Below are positions 34,101-44,700 of a stretch of DNA of 64,000 bases, piece by piece. A program made the translations under genes and the position numbers. The DNA comes from Elysia chlorotica (lineage: Eukaryota; Mollusca; Gastropoda; Plakobranchidae), in NCBI GenBank assembly GCA_003991915.1, contig RQTK01000165.1, positions 152,011-216,010 on the forward strand. Direction: 5' to 3'. The notes beneath the pieces were generated by a model. It saw only the letters and a list, made by a program, of their open reading frames with translations, had not been told where the DNA came from and ran no database searches. Within the stretch, counting starts at the first letter, position 1. Each line of letters begins with the position of its first letter.

Positions 34101-36843
34101 CATTAACAGAAATGCTACTGTCTTTAACGGCCTTGTATGCTGCCTGTAGAGCCTCCTTGGCATACAATTTTCGCTTCTTAATCAGCCGTTGCTCTGTAGG
34201 TTTTGATTCAGTCTTTCCTTTTTTGGAACTTGAAGGGGTAGAAACTGAATGCAGGGATTTTTCAGGGAGTTTCTTTTTCTTCAAAGATTTTTTGGACTTC
34301 TGGAATGGAAAAAAAAAAACATGTAAGAATGAAAATTATAATTTAAGTTTTAAAAACATATAAATCATTGAAGTTTAACACACACAAAAAGTTGAGTTAA
34401 TCAGGGTGAAATTGCTTGTATTGATAACTCTCTAGCACCTGCTAGTACTTAATAAATTAAATATTTGCTTCCAGTTAAGTAGGTATTTTGTTCCAAATTA
34501 CTGAAGGAGGCGAACTGGCTGAAGTGATAGTGTGTTAGTCTCCAAATTTGTCTGCAGTTTAAATCCCACGACCAGTCAAATATTTACGGTTTTTCCTACT
34601 GGTTGGGCCGGAGTCATTTGTAATGTGATCGCCTGAAACTAGCTATAAATAGTGCTTTAGTTGGACGCTCACCAACAAAATTTTAGTCAGTACATTGGAA
34701 AATCAAGAGGGACGATATACAATTTTTCTACAAAAACTATTTAGGGTTTAGCATTTGCATTTGGTTGCTTTTTCATGTGATATGTACCAGTTAAAGGACA
34801 TTTTTTTTAAAACAAAACATTAAAATTAAGATTTATTAAGAAACATTGTAAATATCACCTACCACAATGACTAGTAGTACAATGTAAGTTAATACCACCC
34901 GCTCCAAAACAGACAGATAAATTCTCTTTCATTTGATATAATGTGATATAATGCACGCTAACAAATACATTGTACAAAAGTTGTTGTTTTTTTTTAAGAA
35001 ATGAAAAATTCAACAAAAACGCACTTTGCTCATGACTTTTTGACTTATAATATCTTCATATTGACTTTTCCCCATAAAATCTGCAATACCAGGAACCTTA
35101 TGAATATTTTAGATATGATGATCAGTAGTGGTTTAGATCTGGCATTAAATGTATGCCAAACATGTGTAGGGTAGGGTTGCCACTTCAGGTCTGTTCGACA
35201 ATGAATGGTTAGAAACATTAATCCCAGTCTACAAATTTTCTATTCCTTATGTATTCTAGACACACTTTTCCTTGTGCTTAAATTTGTAAGCTGACAGCCA
35301 GGCTGTCAGTTAAAATCATTATAAATTCCCAGTCTGTTTGTGTGTGTGAGAGAGAGAGAGAGAGAGATTAAGAGCAGCTGGTAAGAAATATTAACCCATA
35401 ATTTAGATTTACCGTAGTGCCCGTTATCGCCCTTTATGGTATTATCCCGGATCGCCCGCTATGAAACTGGTTTCGCATACACTTTTATAATTTTTATACT
35501 TTCTTGAAGAAGAGTTCACCGTATTGCTAAAATGTTCTAGTTTCATTTTCTGTTGACCGCATGTGAACCGGTTCACTGGTTTCAAAGCTGTGATTTTTTT
35601 TAAACTGGCTTTTAATTTCCTCAATGACTGGGCTAGACAATTTTCTCAAGAAGACTTTGTAGAAAAAGATAGTCCTGTAGATGAAGAGGAGGGTGATGAG
35701 GAAAGTGATATATTGAATTTGAACAGGGAGGTGAGGAGGAAGAAGAAGACAGTGATGATAATCTAGATCTAGATCTTCTGACCCCACTCCAAACGATCCA
35801 AACAACCCTTTACCCTGGTCCTCTACCCTTCATGATGTTGAAGTAGGGCTATTTACCTGCAGAACAGGCCCAAGTCTTGATCTTTTTGACTTTGATTATT
35901 CTGCAGATCCTAGATTGATTTTTTCAAACTTTACATTCCTGACTCTTTCATAAATAATAAAACAAATTGAAACAGACCAAAACCCAAATTCGTTGTTCCA
36001 TTTTTCTCTTCATAAATTATTATTTTCAGACAGTAGATGCCATATTGTATATCAACATGTTGTATATAAATTAAAGTAAAAATAGAAAGCGTTATAAAAT
36101 TAATAGGTTTCAACTGCTGTATACATCACAAAATGATAAAAATTAAAAATTTTCAAGCTAACTTGGACAGGTTTCACTGTGAGATTGACTTGACAAAATA
36201 CAGACTGGGAATAGATCTATCTAGATCTAGATCTATGCTAATTATAAATTTATAAGTATTAGCACTAGCAGCCCTGCTGGGAATAATCACAGTAGTAATC
36301 TGTAATCATAATGTTCTAAATCAGATATAGAATGATAATATAATAGAAAAATGGCTATGAGTGGTCTCAGTCTCGGAGATCCAAGGAAGACGAACCTTAG
36401 ATCTAGACTGCAGACATGGTCCTCTAGATACATACATGTAGAAATCAAGATCAATCATCAAGAATCTAGAATCTAGATCTAGATTAGATTGGATCCAAAC
36501 TCAAGATCTAGAATCTAGACCTAGGGTAGAATGCACTTGTAAACAAGACCTAGCTTACGTCTTGTCATAACAATATAAGACTAAGAAGGCTTACGACGAG
36601 ACGTAAACTATGTCATGTTTGTACATTCTACCCCCAGTTTCTAGATCTAGTGCTCTCTTGATTCACAAAGGCATGGGTTTGTTTACACATCGATAAATGG
36701 GGATTTGCTAAGAACATTACTGGGCTTGTGGTGGCTTTTTATTTAACGAGAAATAATACCTCTCTTGTTAAATTTACACCCTTAAAGTTACATGATAGTA
36801 TTGCTAACTTTATCATATATATACTCACCTTTTTAGGTTTCAT
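30336..36843 (-). CDS. Domesticated pogo/Tigger-type transposase-derived protein (psq HTH, CENP-B HTH, DDE-like, acidic C-terminus)
   Basis: Three minus-strand exons: 36843-36829 (ATG plus four codons, MKPKK, donor gtgagt), 34299-32968 (donor gtaagt) and 31175-30336. All junctions are phase 0, giving 728 residues. Layout: Lys-rich N-terminus; psq-type HTH about 49-92 (AAAKQYGVPLTTLRDRV); CENP-B-type HTH about 95-175 (TTKWVDNFISRWP); DDE-like fold about 205-410 (MDGCRSHV, HTTHLLQPLEV); acidic Ser/Glu stretch; then 279 residues rich in Glu, Ser and Gln. The family normally has N-[VM]-D-E-[TS]-G and QPLD; here these read NIMEIG (M212) and QPLE (E353), so only D317 is canonical. Introns, long open frames and no recognisable terminal repeats suggest host domestication, with a likely nuclear DNA-binding role. 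An in-frame upstream ATG at 37056 exists, but its extension does not look coding. Confidence 0.85.
31975..32385. repeat. Dispersed repeat, copy 2 (intron 2 of the transposase-derived gene)
   Basis: Diverged partner of 25480-25890, same orientation, sharing AGATGGTGTTGAG, GGGAGAAGTGTT, AACCTGACAGA and AAACTAGATTTAGTG. One end contains GGATTGAACTA, which reads as a B-box-like sequence on the minus strand. Confidence 0.7.
32968..34299 (-). CDS. Exon 2 of the transposase-derived gene: both HTH domains and the DDE-like domain
   Basis: 1332 nt, 444 codons, no stop. The acceptor is ccattccag before AAG TCC AAA; the donor follows GAT ATT GTT ACT. It carries the whole transposase-derived part in one exon, as expected from capture of an intronless transposon ORF. 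A 95-bp piece (33663-33757, encoding TYFDEIKNIID through NIMEIGLV) is duplicated at 39291-39386. Confidence 0.9.
34505..34685 (+). repeat. tRNA-derived SINE (intron 1 of the transposase-derived gene)
   Basis: A-box-like TGGCTGAAGTGA at 34516-34527 and B-box-like GTTTAAATCCC at 34557-34567, 41 bp apart as in tRNA promoters. They are followed by TTGGGCCGGAGTC and TAATGTGATCGCCTGAAAC. The core resembles the SINE at 14755. Confidence 0.65.
35640..35940 (+). pseudogene. Possible piggyBac transposase N-terminal remnant
   Basis: Two frames, shifted once near 35750, read FSQEDFVEKDSPVDEEEGDE and later VEVGLFTCRTGPSLDLFDFD. The second resembles the FTG.TGP segment that opens the DDE_Tnp_1_7 (piggyBac) domain. 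It is short, frameshifted and ends at a stop. Lies in intron 1 of the transposase-derived gene, opposite strand. Tentative. Confidence 0.3.
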
Positions 36844-37028
36844 TTTTAGTAGATTAAATAGGCATACGTGAGAATTGGATATTAATATGCTCGATAATGC
36901 GTCATTACAAAAAAGGAGGGATAAGACGATCAATGGCGACCAGCAGTAAGCACAGCCCAGAAGCTGGACCGGAATAGAAACGAAATAAGCTTTTAAGAGT
37001 CTAGGGCAGTGCGGTTGAGAAGTGAAGA

Positions 37029-37320
37029 CCACAGGATTTGAAGTTCGCAGAAGCACAAACAGCCCTACGTAAGTAAAAAGAGCATTCCGAAATGAGCTTG
37101 TTTAGTACAATATGGCAGCCAGTTTTGTAATTTGATGGAACAGGGATAGGATAGCCTAGGTATTTTTCTCATGCGCATCGGACTTTTCAGCATGGATTGG
37201 GGAAAATATAAATCGTGAACGCGTTCTAAGGTTGTCATGGAAAGGGAAATATAGTTTTGTCGTTAATGTGTATACATATTTTGGGTGTTTTTTTATATCA
37301 CATTTTTATCTGTTCTTTTA
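37029..37320. mobile_element. MITE family X, copy 1, upstream of the transposase-derived gene
   Basis: The left terminal repeat CCACAGGATTTGAAG-TTCGCAGAAGCACA is followed by a body aligning with 41199-41540: TTGTAATTTGATG, TTTTCTCATGCGCA, CAGCATG, GGAAAATATA and TTTTATATCA. The right end is not found, so it is truncated. Begins about 190 bp upstream of the start codon. Confidence 0.65.
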
Positions 37321-37994
37321 ATCTGTGATGAAGACCGAAGAGGATCGATACACAGAGCAGACGCGCGATGCTGATATCAGAAAGACTTTGAACGGTACTT
37401 GAGTGCTAATATGTTACATGTAGACCACAATGAAGTGTGCCTATTAGTACATGTATTACACATTTACAGAGGGTTTCTTGTGGGGTTTTTTTTTAGGCAA
37501 ATAGGTACAATGCTATAGGAAGAATATGAGGAAGGACATGTCCAAAACTTTTCTTGCTCGATCAATACTTCAGAATATTATTATTTCTTTATGTTTTTCG
37601 TTTTGTTTTATTTTTGTTGTTGTTTGTATTTCTACTTTGTTGTTGTTGTTGTTGTTTTTCTTTTGTAGTGGTTTCAATTTTTTTTTGGTGTGTGTGTTGC
37701 TTTGTTGTTGTTTGTTTTTGTGTTGTTTTCGTTGTGGCCGTTGTTGTTGTTGTTGTTGTTTTTTTGTTTTTTTTTTGAATGGTTGCAATTCCTTTCCTAC
37801 CCATCATAGTTTTAAGTCAAATATAATGTCCCGAGCAAAACCGCTAACCCCTTTTAGGCACATTCGCAACAATGCAAGACATGGTCGTACATTACATGAT
37901 TGTGATTCGTCTAAAAGAATAAATTGTCTTTGTGTTAGAGAATGAGAAGGTTAAAAAAGGGGCGTAGAAAAGGTTAAGGTTACAAACGATCATC

Positions 37995-38105
37995 TAAAGA
38001 GAGATTGGCAATAAGTTAAGTTGGTTTCTTAACGTCCAACGTCAACAGCAAAGCTATTTTATGGACGAGTATGAGGAGTAAATCTGAATGTTTTACGTAT
38101 TGCCT
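37995..38105 (-). repeat. SINE tail fragment, reverse orientation
   Basis: TTGGTTTCTTAACGTCCAACGTCA on the plus strand (two short blocks) matches the reverse complement of the SINE tail at 14900-14950 and the copies at 19790 and 20310. Confidence 0.45.
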
Positions 38106-38269
38106 CACAGAGACAGTGCGAGATGTAGGAAAGAGCGAACTGAGAGGGGGAAAAAGGATACTCGATAAAAAGAGATAGACAGGTATAACGAGAACAATGC
38201 AGGTTTAAAGTTAGTGTTCACTTGAGTGTAAAACGTGTGCGAGAGAGAGGGGGGAGGGGAGAAATAGAA

Positions 38270-38302
<33 letters not shown>

Positions 38303-39289
38303 GCAGGTTCTTATTCGAGAGGCAGAGCGGGAGGGTGAGAGTGGGGGGGGGGTGTTTAAAATGATTAATAATGAATGACGGAGTTGGGTGATATCATTTG
38401 AACGTCGAAGGAGATACGGCAGTGGTAATGGGTGTGGTTAAAGGATCGATGGTGGACATATTTGGGGGGAAAGACATGTATTGTGAACGGGATAGGTGTT
38501 GAGCTGTGTGCCTTTGATGCTGCAAATGAAATCATATAATACACATACAGCAATCAAACACAACGATATTTTAAAAATTACAAAGCAGTATATTAATTTA
38601 TGACACAAACAAACAAAAAATGATGTAGACCTACATGTGCCAAGCCACTAACAAACTAGCCTACATAATAATAATATATCAATTTAACAATGCGCATTTT
38701 CTTCCGGGAGGAAAAAAAAAAACAACTAAAGAACGGTGGATGATCAAAGTCTCGTTTATGCAGGGACAATGAATAATAAGCACAATTAATTAAACTACTA
38801 AAAGTATGTACGCAAGCGGCGGTGAATTAACTCTTTTAAACACCAGACGTAATGTCTGTACGCTTGCAGAAAAGCGACGTACTTCTTGTACCTAGCATGC
38901 CTACCATTCTATGTGGAATTCACAGAAATACTGGGAGGGAAGAGAGCGCCCGCATCAACCTCAAAACAGTTTTCTCAGTATTGGGTGTTCGAAAGGGGGA
39001 AACGTTTCTCAGCTTTAAGTATCCCATAGCATCTAAATTTAGCAAGAACTACAAAAAAAAAAAAACGTAAATCAGATTTAACAAATTAAACAAAAAATAT
39101 GCCGGAAAATAACCTAAAAAACCCAACAGAAAACGGCAAGCTTAAAACGAATAAATCGAACAAAACAAAAAGTGTGCCATCGCCATCTTGATCAGGCACA
39201 ACACTTAAATAAATTGACCCCCCCCCCCTCTTCCCCTAAAATAAAAATAAATGTTATATATAAATCTCAATTTTTAATCTCCGCTCATT

Positions 39290-39546
39290 GCTGACAAGTC
39301 CAATTTCCATAATGTTAAATATTCTGTCTGTTTTGTCCAGCAGCCTATGTTTATCAATGATATTCTTAATCTCATCAAAGTAAGTTTCAAGAGAAAACTA
39401 CAGAATAGCAACACAATACATGTGCTACAAAGGAGTAAAGATGCAGGACAGGACATATAAGACTTGAAAAAGATATGTGGAGAAGGATATGGACGAGGTC
39501 AACTTGGAGAACATGCTCAAGATAGAAATAGACAACTAGTGCTCTC
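39290..39546. repeat. Chimeric duplicate of segments from 33.7 kb and 28.2 kb
   Basis: 39291-39386 copies 33663-33757 (coding exon 2 of the transposase-derived gene). It joins directly to 39387-39546, which copies 28181-28340 with two mismatches. Both pieces keep their strand, but their order is swapped relative to the locus. The downstream edge meets the (AAT)n tail of a LINE. Confidence 0.9.

Positions 39547-39635
<89 letters not shown>
39547..39635. repeat. (AAT)n array, likely LINE 3' tail
   Basis: Uninterrupted AAT repeats with one missing base. On the minus strand this is (ATT)n, directly after GCGCTATATAAATGCAATAT, a common 3' end of L2/CR1-like LINEs. Confidence 0.9.
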
Positions 39636-39636
<1 letters not shown>

Positions 39637-40560
39637 TATTGCATTTATATAGCGCACTTCCATGAACAACCATGCTCAGTGCGCTTAACAATGTCCATTA
39701 TCACATGTACAAAAGAAGAATAATCATATAATATTGACACAATACAATATTACATTCAAAAGCCACAAGCAATCATCATGGGTATTTACAACTTTCACCG
39801 GTTCAGTTTCAATCGTCAAAAAGGTAGAACTTAAGTATGCATTTGGAAATTTCCAAGGAAGGTGCTACCCTAATATTTTTGGGAAGGTTGTTCCATACTT
39901 TGGGACCAGATGGTAAAAAGATCGCTGACTTGTTGATTTATAGTTTCTATTTGGTACAACAAGAATGGTTTTATCAGCTGAAGATCTAAGCTGCGTAGCA
40001 GGTACATACATTTTAAGACAGAGATATATGTAGGTGCCATCTGACTGAGGCATTTATAGCAAATTATGCACAACCTGTACATTATCCTTTTTTTTATTAA
40101 CAGGCAGCCAATGTAAATGGTGAAGAATAAGACTTATGTGTTCACATTTTTTCATTCTCACAATAAGCCTTGCTGCGCTATTTTGAACTATTTGCAATCG
40201 ATTAATAGTGTCGTTGGGAAGAGATGCCAGTAAAACGTTACAGTAGTCAAGCTTGGACAAAATCAAAGATGAAACAAGGGTCTTTGTCACATTCTCATTT
40301 AGATAGGTTCGTACGTTTGCAATTTTCCTAATTTGAAAATATAACTTTTTACATAAGGTCAGTTACATATGATGACATTGACATATTTTGATTAAAAAAA
40401 GGAACACCTAGATTTTTTACTCTCTTCTTGCTATTTATTATATGCCCGTTGATATTGATAGTTGTTTGAGGCATATTCGCAGCTTTATTTCCAATCAGTA
40501 TAATTTCAGTTTTGTCATCGTTGAGTTTTAGTCTATTGCTAGTCATCCAAAGTTTTACAT
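39636..40560 (-). mobile_element. L2/CR1-like LINE, 3' fragment, frameshifted
   Basis: Minus-strand peptides match the C-terminal reverse-transcriptase region: NRLKLNDDKTEIILIG (40546-40349) and LILSKLDYCNVLLASLP with LQIVQNSAARLI and LHHLHWLPV (40290-40054). The two lie in different frames, so the copy is dead. The 3' end carries the GCGCTATATAAATGC motif and an (ATT)n tail. 5'-truncated. Confidence 0.8.
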
Positions 40561-41102
40561 TATAAACACAGTCAGATGATTTAGTGACTAAAAATGTATT
40601 TAAAAAAACTGTCGGTCAGTTTATTATATAAATATTTTTGTGAAAATGACACAAGAAATTAAGATGGCTGTAGAAATTAGCTTTATATGCATAGGAATGA
40701 GATTAAAAAAAAATATTCCACTTTTTTTGAGGATATGAAAGATGGTCAACAGGGTGAAACATCATATTGCTATCTTGATGTAGACCCCCCCCCCCCTCCT
40801 CTGTTTGCGCCCTTATAGTCTTTTGAAATTAAAACGAATCGCAGTGTTTAGTTCTACCAAAGTAGTGTCGTTGTGTGACTCAGGCCTCTTACCTGATAAG
40901 ACAACTATATCCTGAAGTAGAGCTCATGTCATTTATATAGGGTTCGTTACCCTTGGTGAAACCATATTTTTACTTCTTCGCAATAGATAAATATTCGGGG
41001 GAGGGAGCAAAACAAAACAACTTCACAATGATTCGATTTTAAATCCGGATACATAATTTGGGCTTTCAGCTGCTGCAGCCAGTATTAGAAACTGTAGCCT
41101 AC

Positions 41103-41573
41103 ACCGGATATGGAGCTTCGCATCCCTCGGGAAGTGTACAAAGAGAATACATTTTCTTCTGTCTAGTGGCGGAGAGTTAAGGGAAACGTAGGCTAAGTAT
41201 TGTAATTTGATGAAACAAGAAGATAGTAGGTAATTTTCTCATGCGCACGACAGTTGACATGTATTTAATTCAATTTTAATTAGAAAAAAAGAAAAACAAC
41301 AAATAGTCAGGGAGTACAGCTGGAAGGTATTTTATTCAATTTTTATACCCCAATTCAGACCACCCACATAATTATTTGAACGCCCACAGGCTAGAGACAA
41401 AAAAAAATTAAGGAGTGCCTTTTTAGCATGAATAGAGAAAATATCAATTGAGAATGCGTTTTAAGCTTGTTGATATGGACAGGGAAAAAATAAATTGTTT
41501 TTTCTTCAACTTGTACATTTTTGGATTACTTTTATATCATGTCTGTGCTTCTGCGAAACTTCATATCCTGTGG
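41103..41573. mobile_element. MITE family X, copy 2, upstream of LUC7L
   Basis: The right terminal repeat, TGTGCTTCTGCG-AAACTTCATATCCTGTGG, ends at 41573. A degraded left end, ACCGGATATGGAGCTTCGCA, sits at 41103-41122. The body aligns with 37122-37320 and is interrupted by another MITE at 41306-41424. It ends 196 bp before the LUC7L start. Confidence 0.6.
41306..41424. mobile_element. MITE family Y, right-hand fragment, nested in family X copy 2
   Basis: GGGAGTACAGCTGGAAGG, ACCCACATAATTATTTGA, CCCACAGGCTAGAGAC and AAGGAGTGCC correspond in order to the right half of the element at 41893-42494. Confidence 0.65.
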
Positions 41574-41749
41574 CAGCCTAGCCACCTAAAGTCAGCCTTT
41601 CGACAGAAAGGAAGTTGAACTAAACATCCGGTTTGTCTCTACTGTCGTCCGTTTGATGGCGTTTTACAGCGGATAAGAATTTCAACCTCACACAATTTTC
41701 ACTGAATGTGACGGTTTATTTCGTCTTTGACTGGAAATCAAACAGTCCT

Positions 41750-41757
41750 TGACGTCG
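41750..41757 (+). promoter_or_regulatory. CRE-like site in LUC7L 5' region
   Basis: TGACGTCG, a near-perfect cAMP response element (TGACGTCA), 13 bases before the start codon. Functional status unknown. Confidence 0.3.
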
Positions 41758-41769
41758 TGAACTAGGAAA

Positions 41770-44700
41770 ATGACCGCTCAAGATCAAATACGAGCCATGC
41801 TCGACGAACTGATGGGAACTTCTCGCGATGGTAGGTTAGATTTAAAAGATTTCAAGATCTAGATTCTATCTTTTCCTTTCATGCACCATTTGGGCACTCC
41901 TTGAGTTTTGAGGTCCCTAGCCTGTTGGCTATCAAATGGGTGGGTGAGTGGGTGCAGTTCGATTACATCAGAGTCAGTCAACCTTTGGAGAGACAGCAAG
42001 CAAGTGTGCGAAAGTGTTGAGTTGGTACTCCAGCGGCAGTAGTGTGTGGCCGGTATACTCAAAAAAATGTCGGAAAACGAAAAAACTACCCTCTTTCCAT
42101 TTGTTAATCTATTTGAAATCTACGTCAATATAATTATATGGAATGGGCATGAGTACTTTAAGAGTTGACTGTTAACATATCAACTTTATGTGCTTGCGTA
42201 TGTTCGTCTCCATCCCCCTCCTCCGCCCGCATTGTACCTGTGTTTAAATAAACAATGGTAATTCAATACTATCAAATCACTCCATCATCCATGGCTGTTT
42301 TAATTAAACAAATAATGCCAATACAGTAACAAAAAGACGGGGAGTACAGCTGGCAGGCATTTTAATATTTAAAATATTAACATAGGGAGCACTGGTGGCA
42401 GGTATTTTATTTATAAATTCAAATGTTAACAACCGAATTCTGCCCACCCATTTGATTGTCCACAGGTTAAGGACCACAAAACTCAAGGAGTGCCGCTATT
42501 TGTCTGTCTTGTCTATATAGATTCTCTACCTATATATATGGGCAATATTTGAGAAAATAATAATACTCAATTGAAAGCAGATCATACGAGTTGTCAAGTA
42601 TTCATCCATTCCTCTTGGATAATTTTTCTCTCGCTTCCCTTCTTAACCTCTCGTATTTGATTCTTCTATTCTCTCAGGCCCTTTTTTTTTACACACCCAC
42701 TCAAAATCTTACCCCCATCCTTCTCTGTCTCGATCCCTCTCTTTTTTTCCCCAGCCTCTTTCAAGTTTTATTCTCTCTCTCTCCAAAACAAATGTTGAGC
42801 TCTTTTTTATGATTTTTTTTCTATCAAGAAACATTACCTCTTGTCTTTTTTAGTATTTTTTAATTTGATGAGGAAGTTGCATTTTTTGTAGATTTTCAGG
42901 ATTGATGGGTTTTGAAAAATGCTTTTTTTTCTGGATTCATCACCCATCCCCGCTTGCAACCCATATGAATGCATTTCTTTTGTTTTATTTGATTGGTGAT
43001 ATTATTGCAGGACTAAATCTATATCATCATGTCAAAATAAAATAAAAGGTCATGCAACACATGACATGTATTTTTAAAATTCATTCAAAATTATTTGTGA
43101 TTCTAGTATAATATTGTTTGATCATTAAGATAGATCTGTTAAATATGCTCAAATTCTAAATAGAGGTATAATCTTTTTGAGTATGTCATTTAATTGGAAT
43201 TCTGGCTGTTGTAATGTTGGAAGCAGCTTTGTATTTTGGTCTTAACAGTTTACTGTAGGCCCTACTTAGCAACATATTTTCTCAGTTTTCTGCCCACTCA
43301 AATGCATCATTAGCTAAGTCATCATGTTTTTAATTGTAGGCCTATGCTAGCACATACTCCAACGTTCTGAAAATGAAGAATCATGGTAATCTGTAGCAAT
43401 TAAATAGATAATAATGAAAGTTTCAGCATTCAAATTACTTAATTGCATAGATGATTAATAAAATACAATTCCTGAGCCAATATCATGGGATTTAAAAAAA
43501 AAAATGTTGTGATCACAGTTTAAAATTTCATTTACACTTTTACATAAAACACATTGTTATACAATTCTTTTGCTTACAGTTATAACTTGAATTGTTGTAA
43601 AATTGCCTGATGTTCCCAGTATAAAGATTGTTTGTTTTGTTGTCATATCTGATGTCTTAGAATAGTTAGTACACAAAGTGAATTCCGATCAGTGGTAGAT
43701 CTTTTTTCAGAAATTGACCAAAAATCTTTTTATAACATTTTATGGATATTTTAACCTGGAAAAATTAATCCTTATTTTGTCTCAGCAGTAACATTTTTTG
43801 GTATACATATTTGAATTTCAATTAATGATTATTGTTTTTCTTTAAAAATATTGTCAATAAACGTGTAGATGGCTATAGAAACCTTACCTAATATCATCAT
43901 GTTAGTTCTTGTCACTTTAAGATTATTTTCAAGCAAATCACTTAATCAGACATGAATGTAATTGGTTTGCTTTGATATTTAATGAACCTCAGTTTTTGTT
44001 GTTTTTTTTAGTCTTTATTTTCCGTTTATACTTTTTTTTTGGGGGGGGGGAGGAATAAGTATTTCGTTTGAAGGAGGTTAAATCTCATATTAATTATTTT
44101 TCTAACACAAAGGCATTTTCTACAAAAGGTGACATAGAGTAAAAAAATTAAACTAATGTCTACAGTTTAAAAAAATTTCCATGTTGGCCTTAGTGGACAG
44201 TGGTATGAGTCATCAGTATCCATGGTCGCATCAAGTGAACTGTATGTATTGGAACAAGTCTGTCCATCTGAATCTTTTTTTTTTTTTTTAAGTTAAAACA
44301 TAATTCTGAGAGAAGAAATATTCTACGTTTTCAGTTTTAAAGTACATTTATTTTAAAATGATACTTTTTTTTTTGGCCTCAATATAGATCTTTTCTTTGT
44401 GTTGATCAAAATAACAGTGCCAAGTTTAGCAATGATTAAAAAAATGGAAGAACTCATTTTGGTTCGGAGGACTCGTGCAGGACTAGACCATTTCTATGGT
44501 CTCAACTCATGTATGTATGCAACCTGTGTTAAAAATAAAACCTAACACGTTTTGTTCTCACCCTTCCGTTTCTTCTCCCTGATTTTCCGCCTGAGTGCAG
44601 GAGATAATGACAAGTATCGTGTGAAGTTTGATGACCCTCGGGTATGTAAGAGCTTCCTACTGAGCTGTTGCCCACATGACATTTTGGCTAGCACGGTGAG

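Larger units (their letters stand above)
36844..41769. other. Intergenic region between two divergent genes
   Basis: 4.9 kb between the starts of the transposase-derived gene (minus) and LUC7L (plus). It contains two copies of one MITE family near each gene, GT-rich sequence at 37.6-37.8 kb, a SINE fragment, GA tracts, a chimeric duplicate and a LINE end. No protein gene is recognised. Confidence 0.7.

Noticed and set aside
36844-37056. 71-residue in-frame N-terminal extension of the transposase-derived protein
   Set aside because: Open by chance, hydrophobic and unlike the family; it also runs into a MITE. The downstream ATG has a better context and leads into the Lys-rich N-terminus.
37526-37945. 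139-codon plus-strand Phe/Cys/Val-rich frame
   Set aside because: Translation of GTT/TTTG-rich low-complexity DNA.
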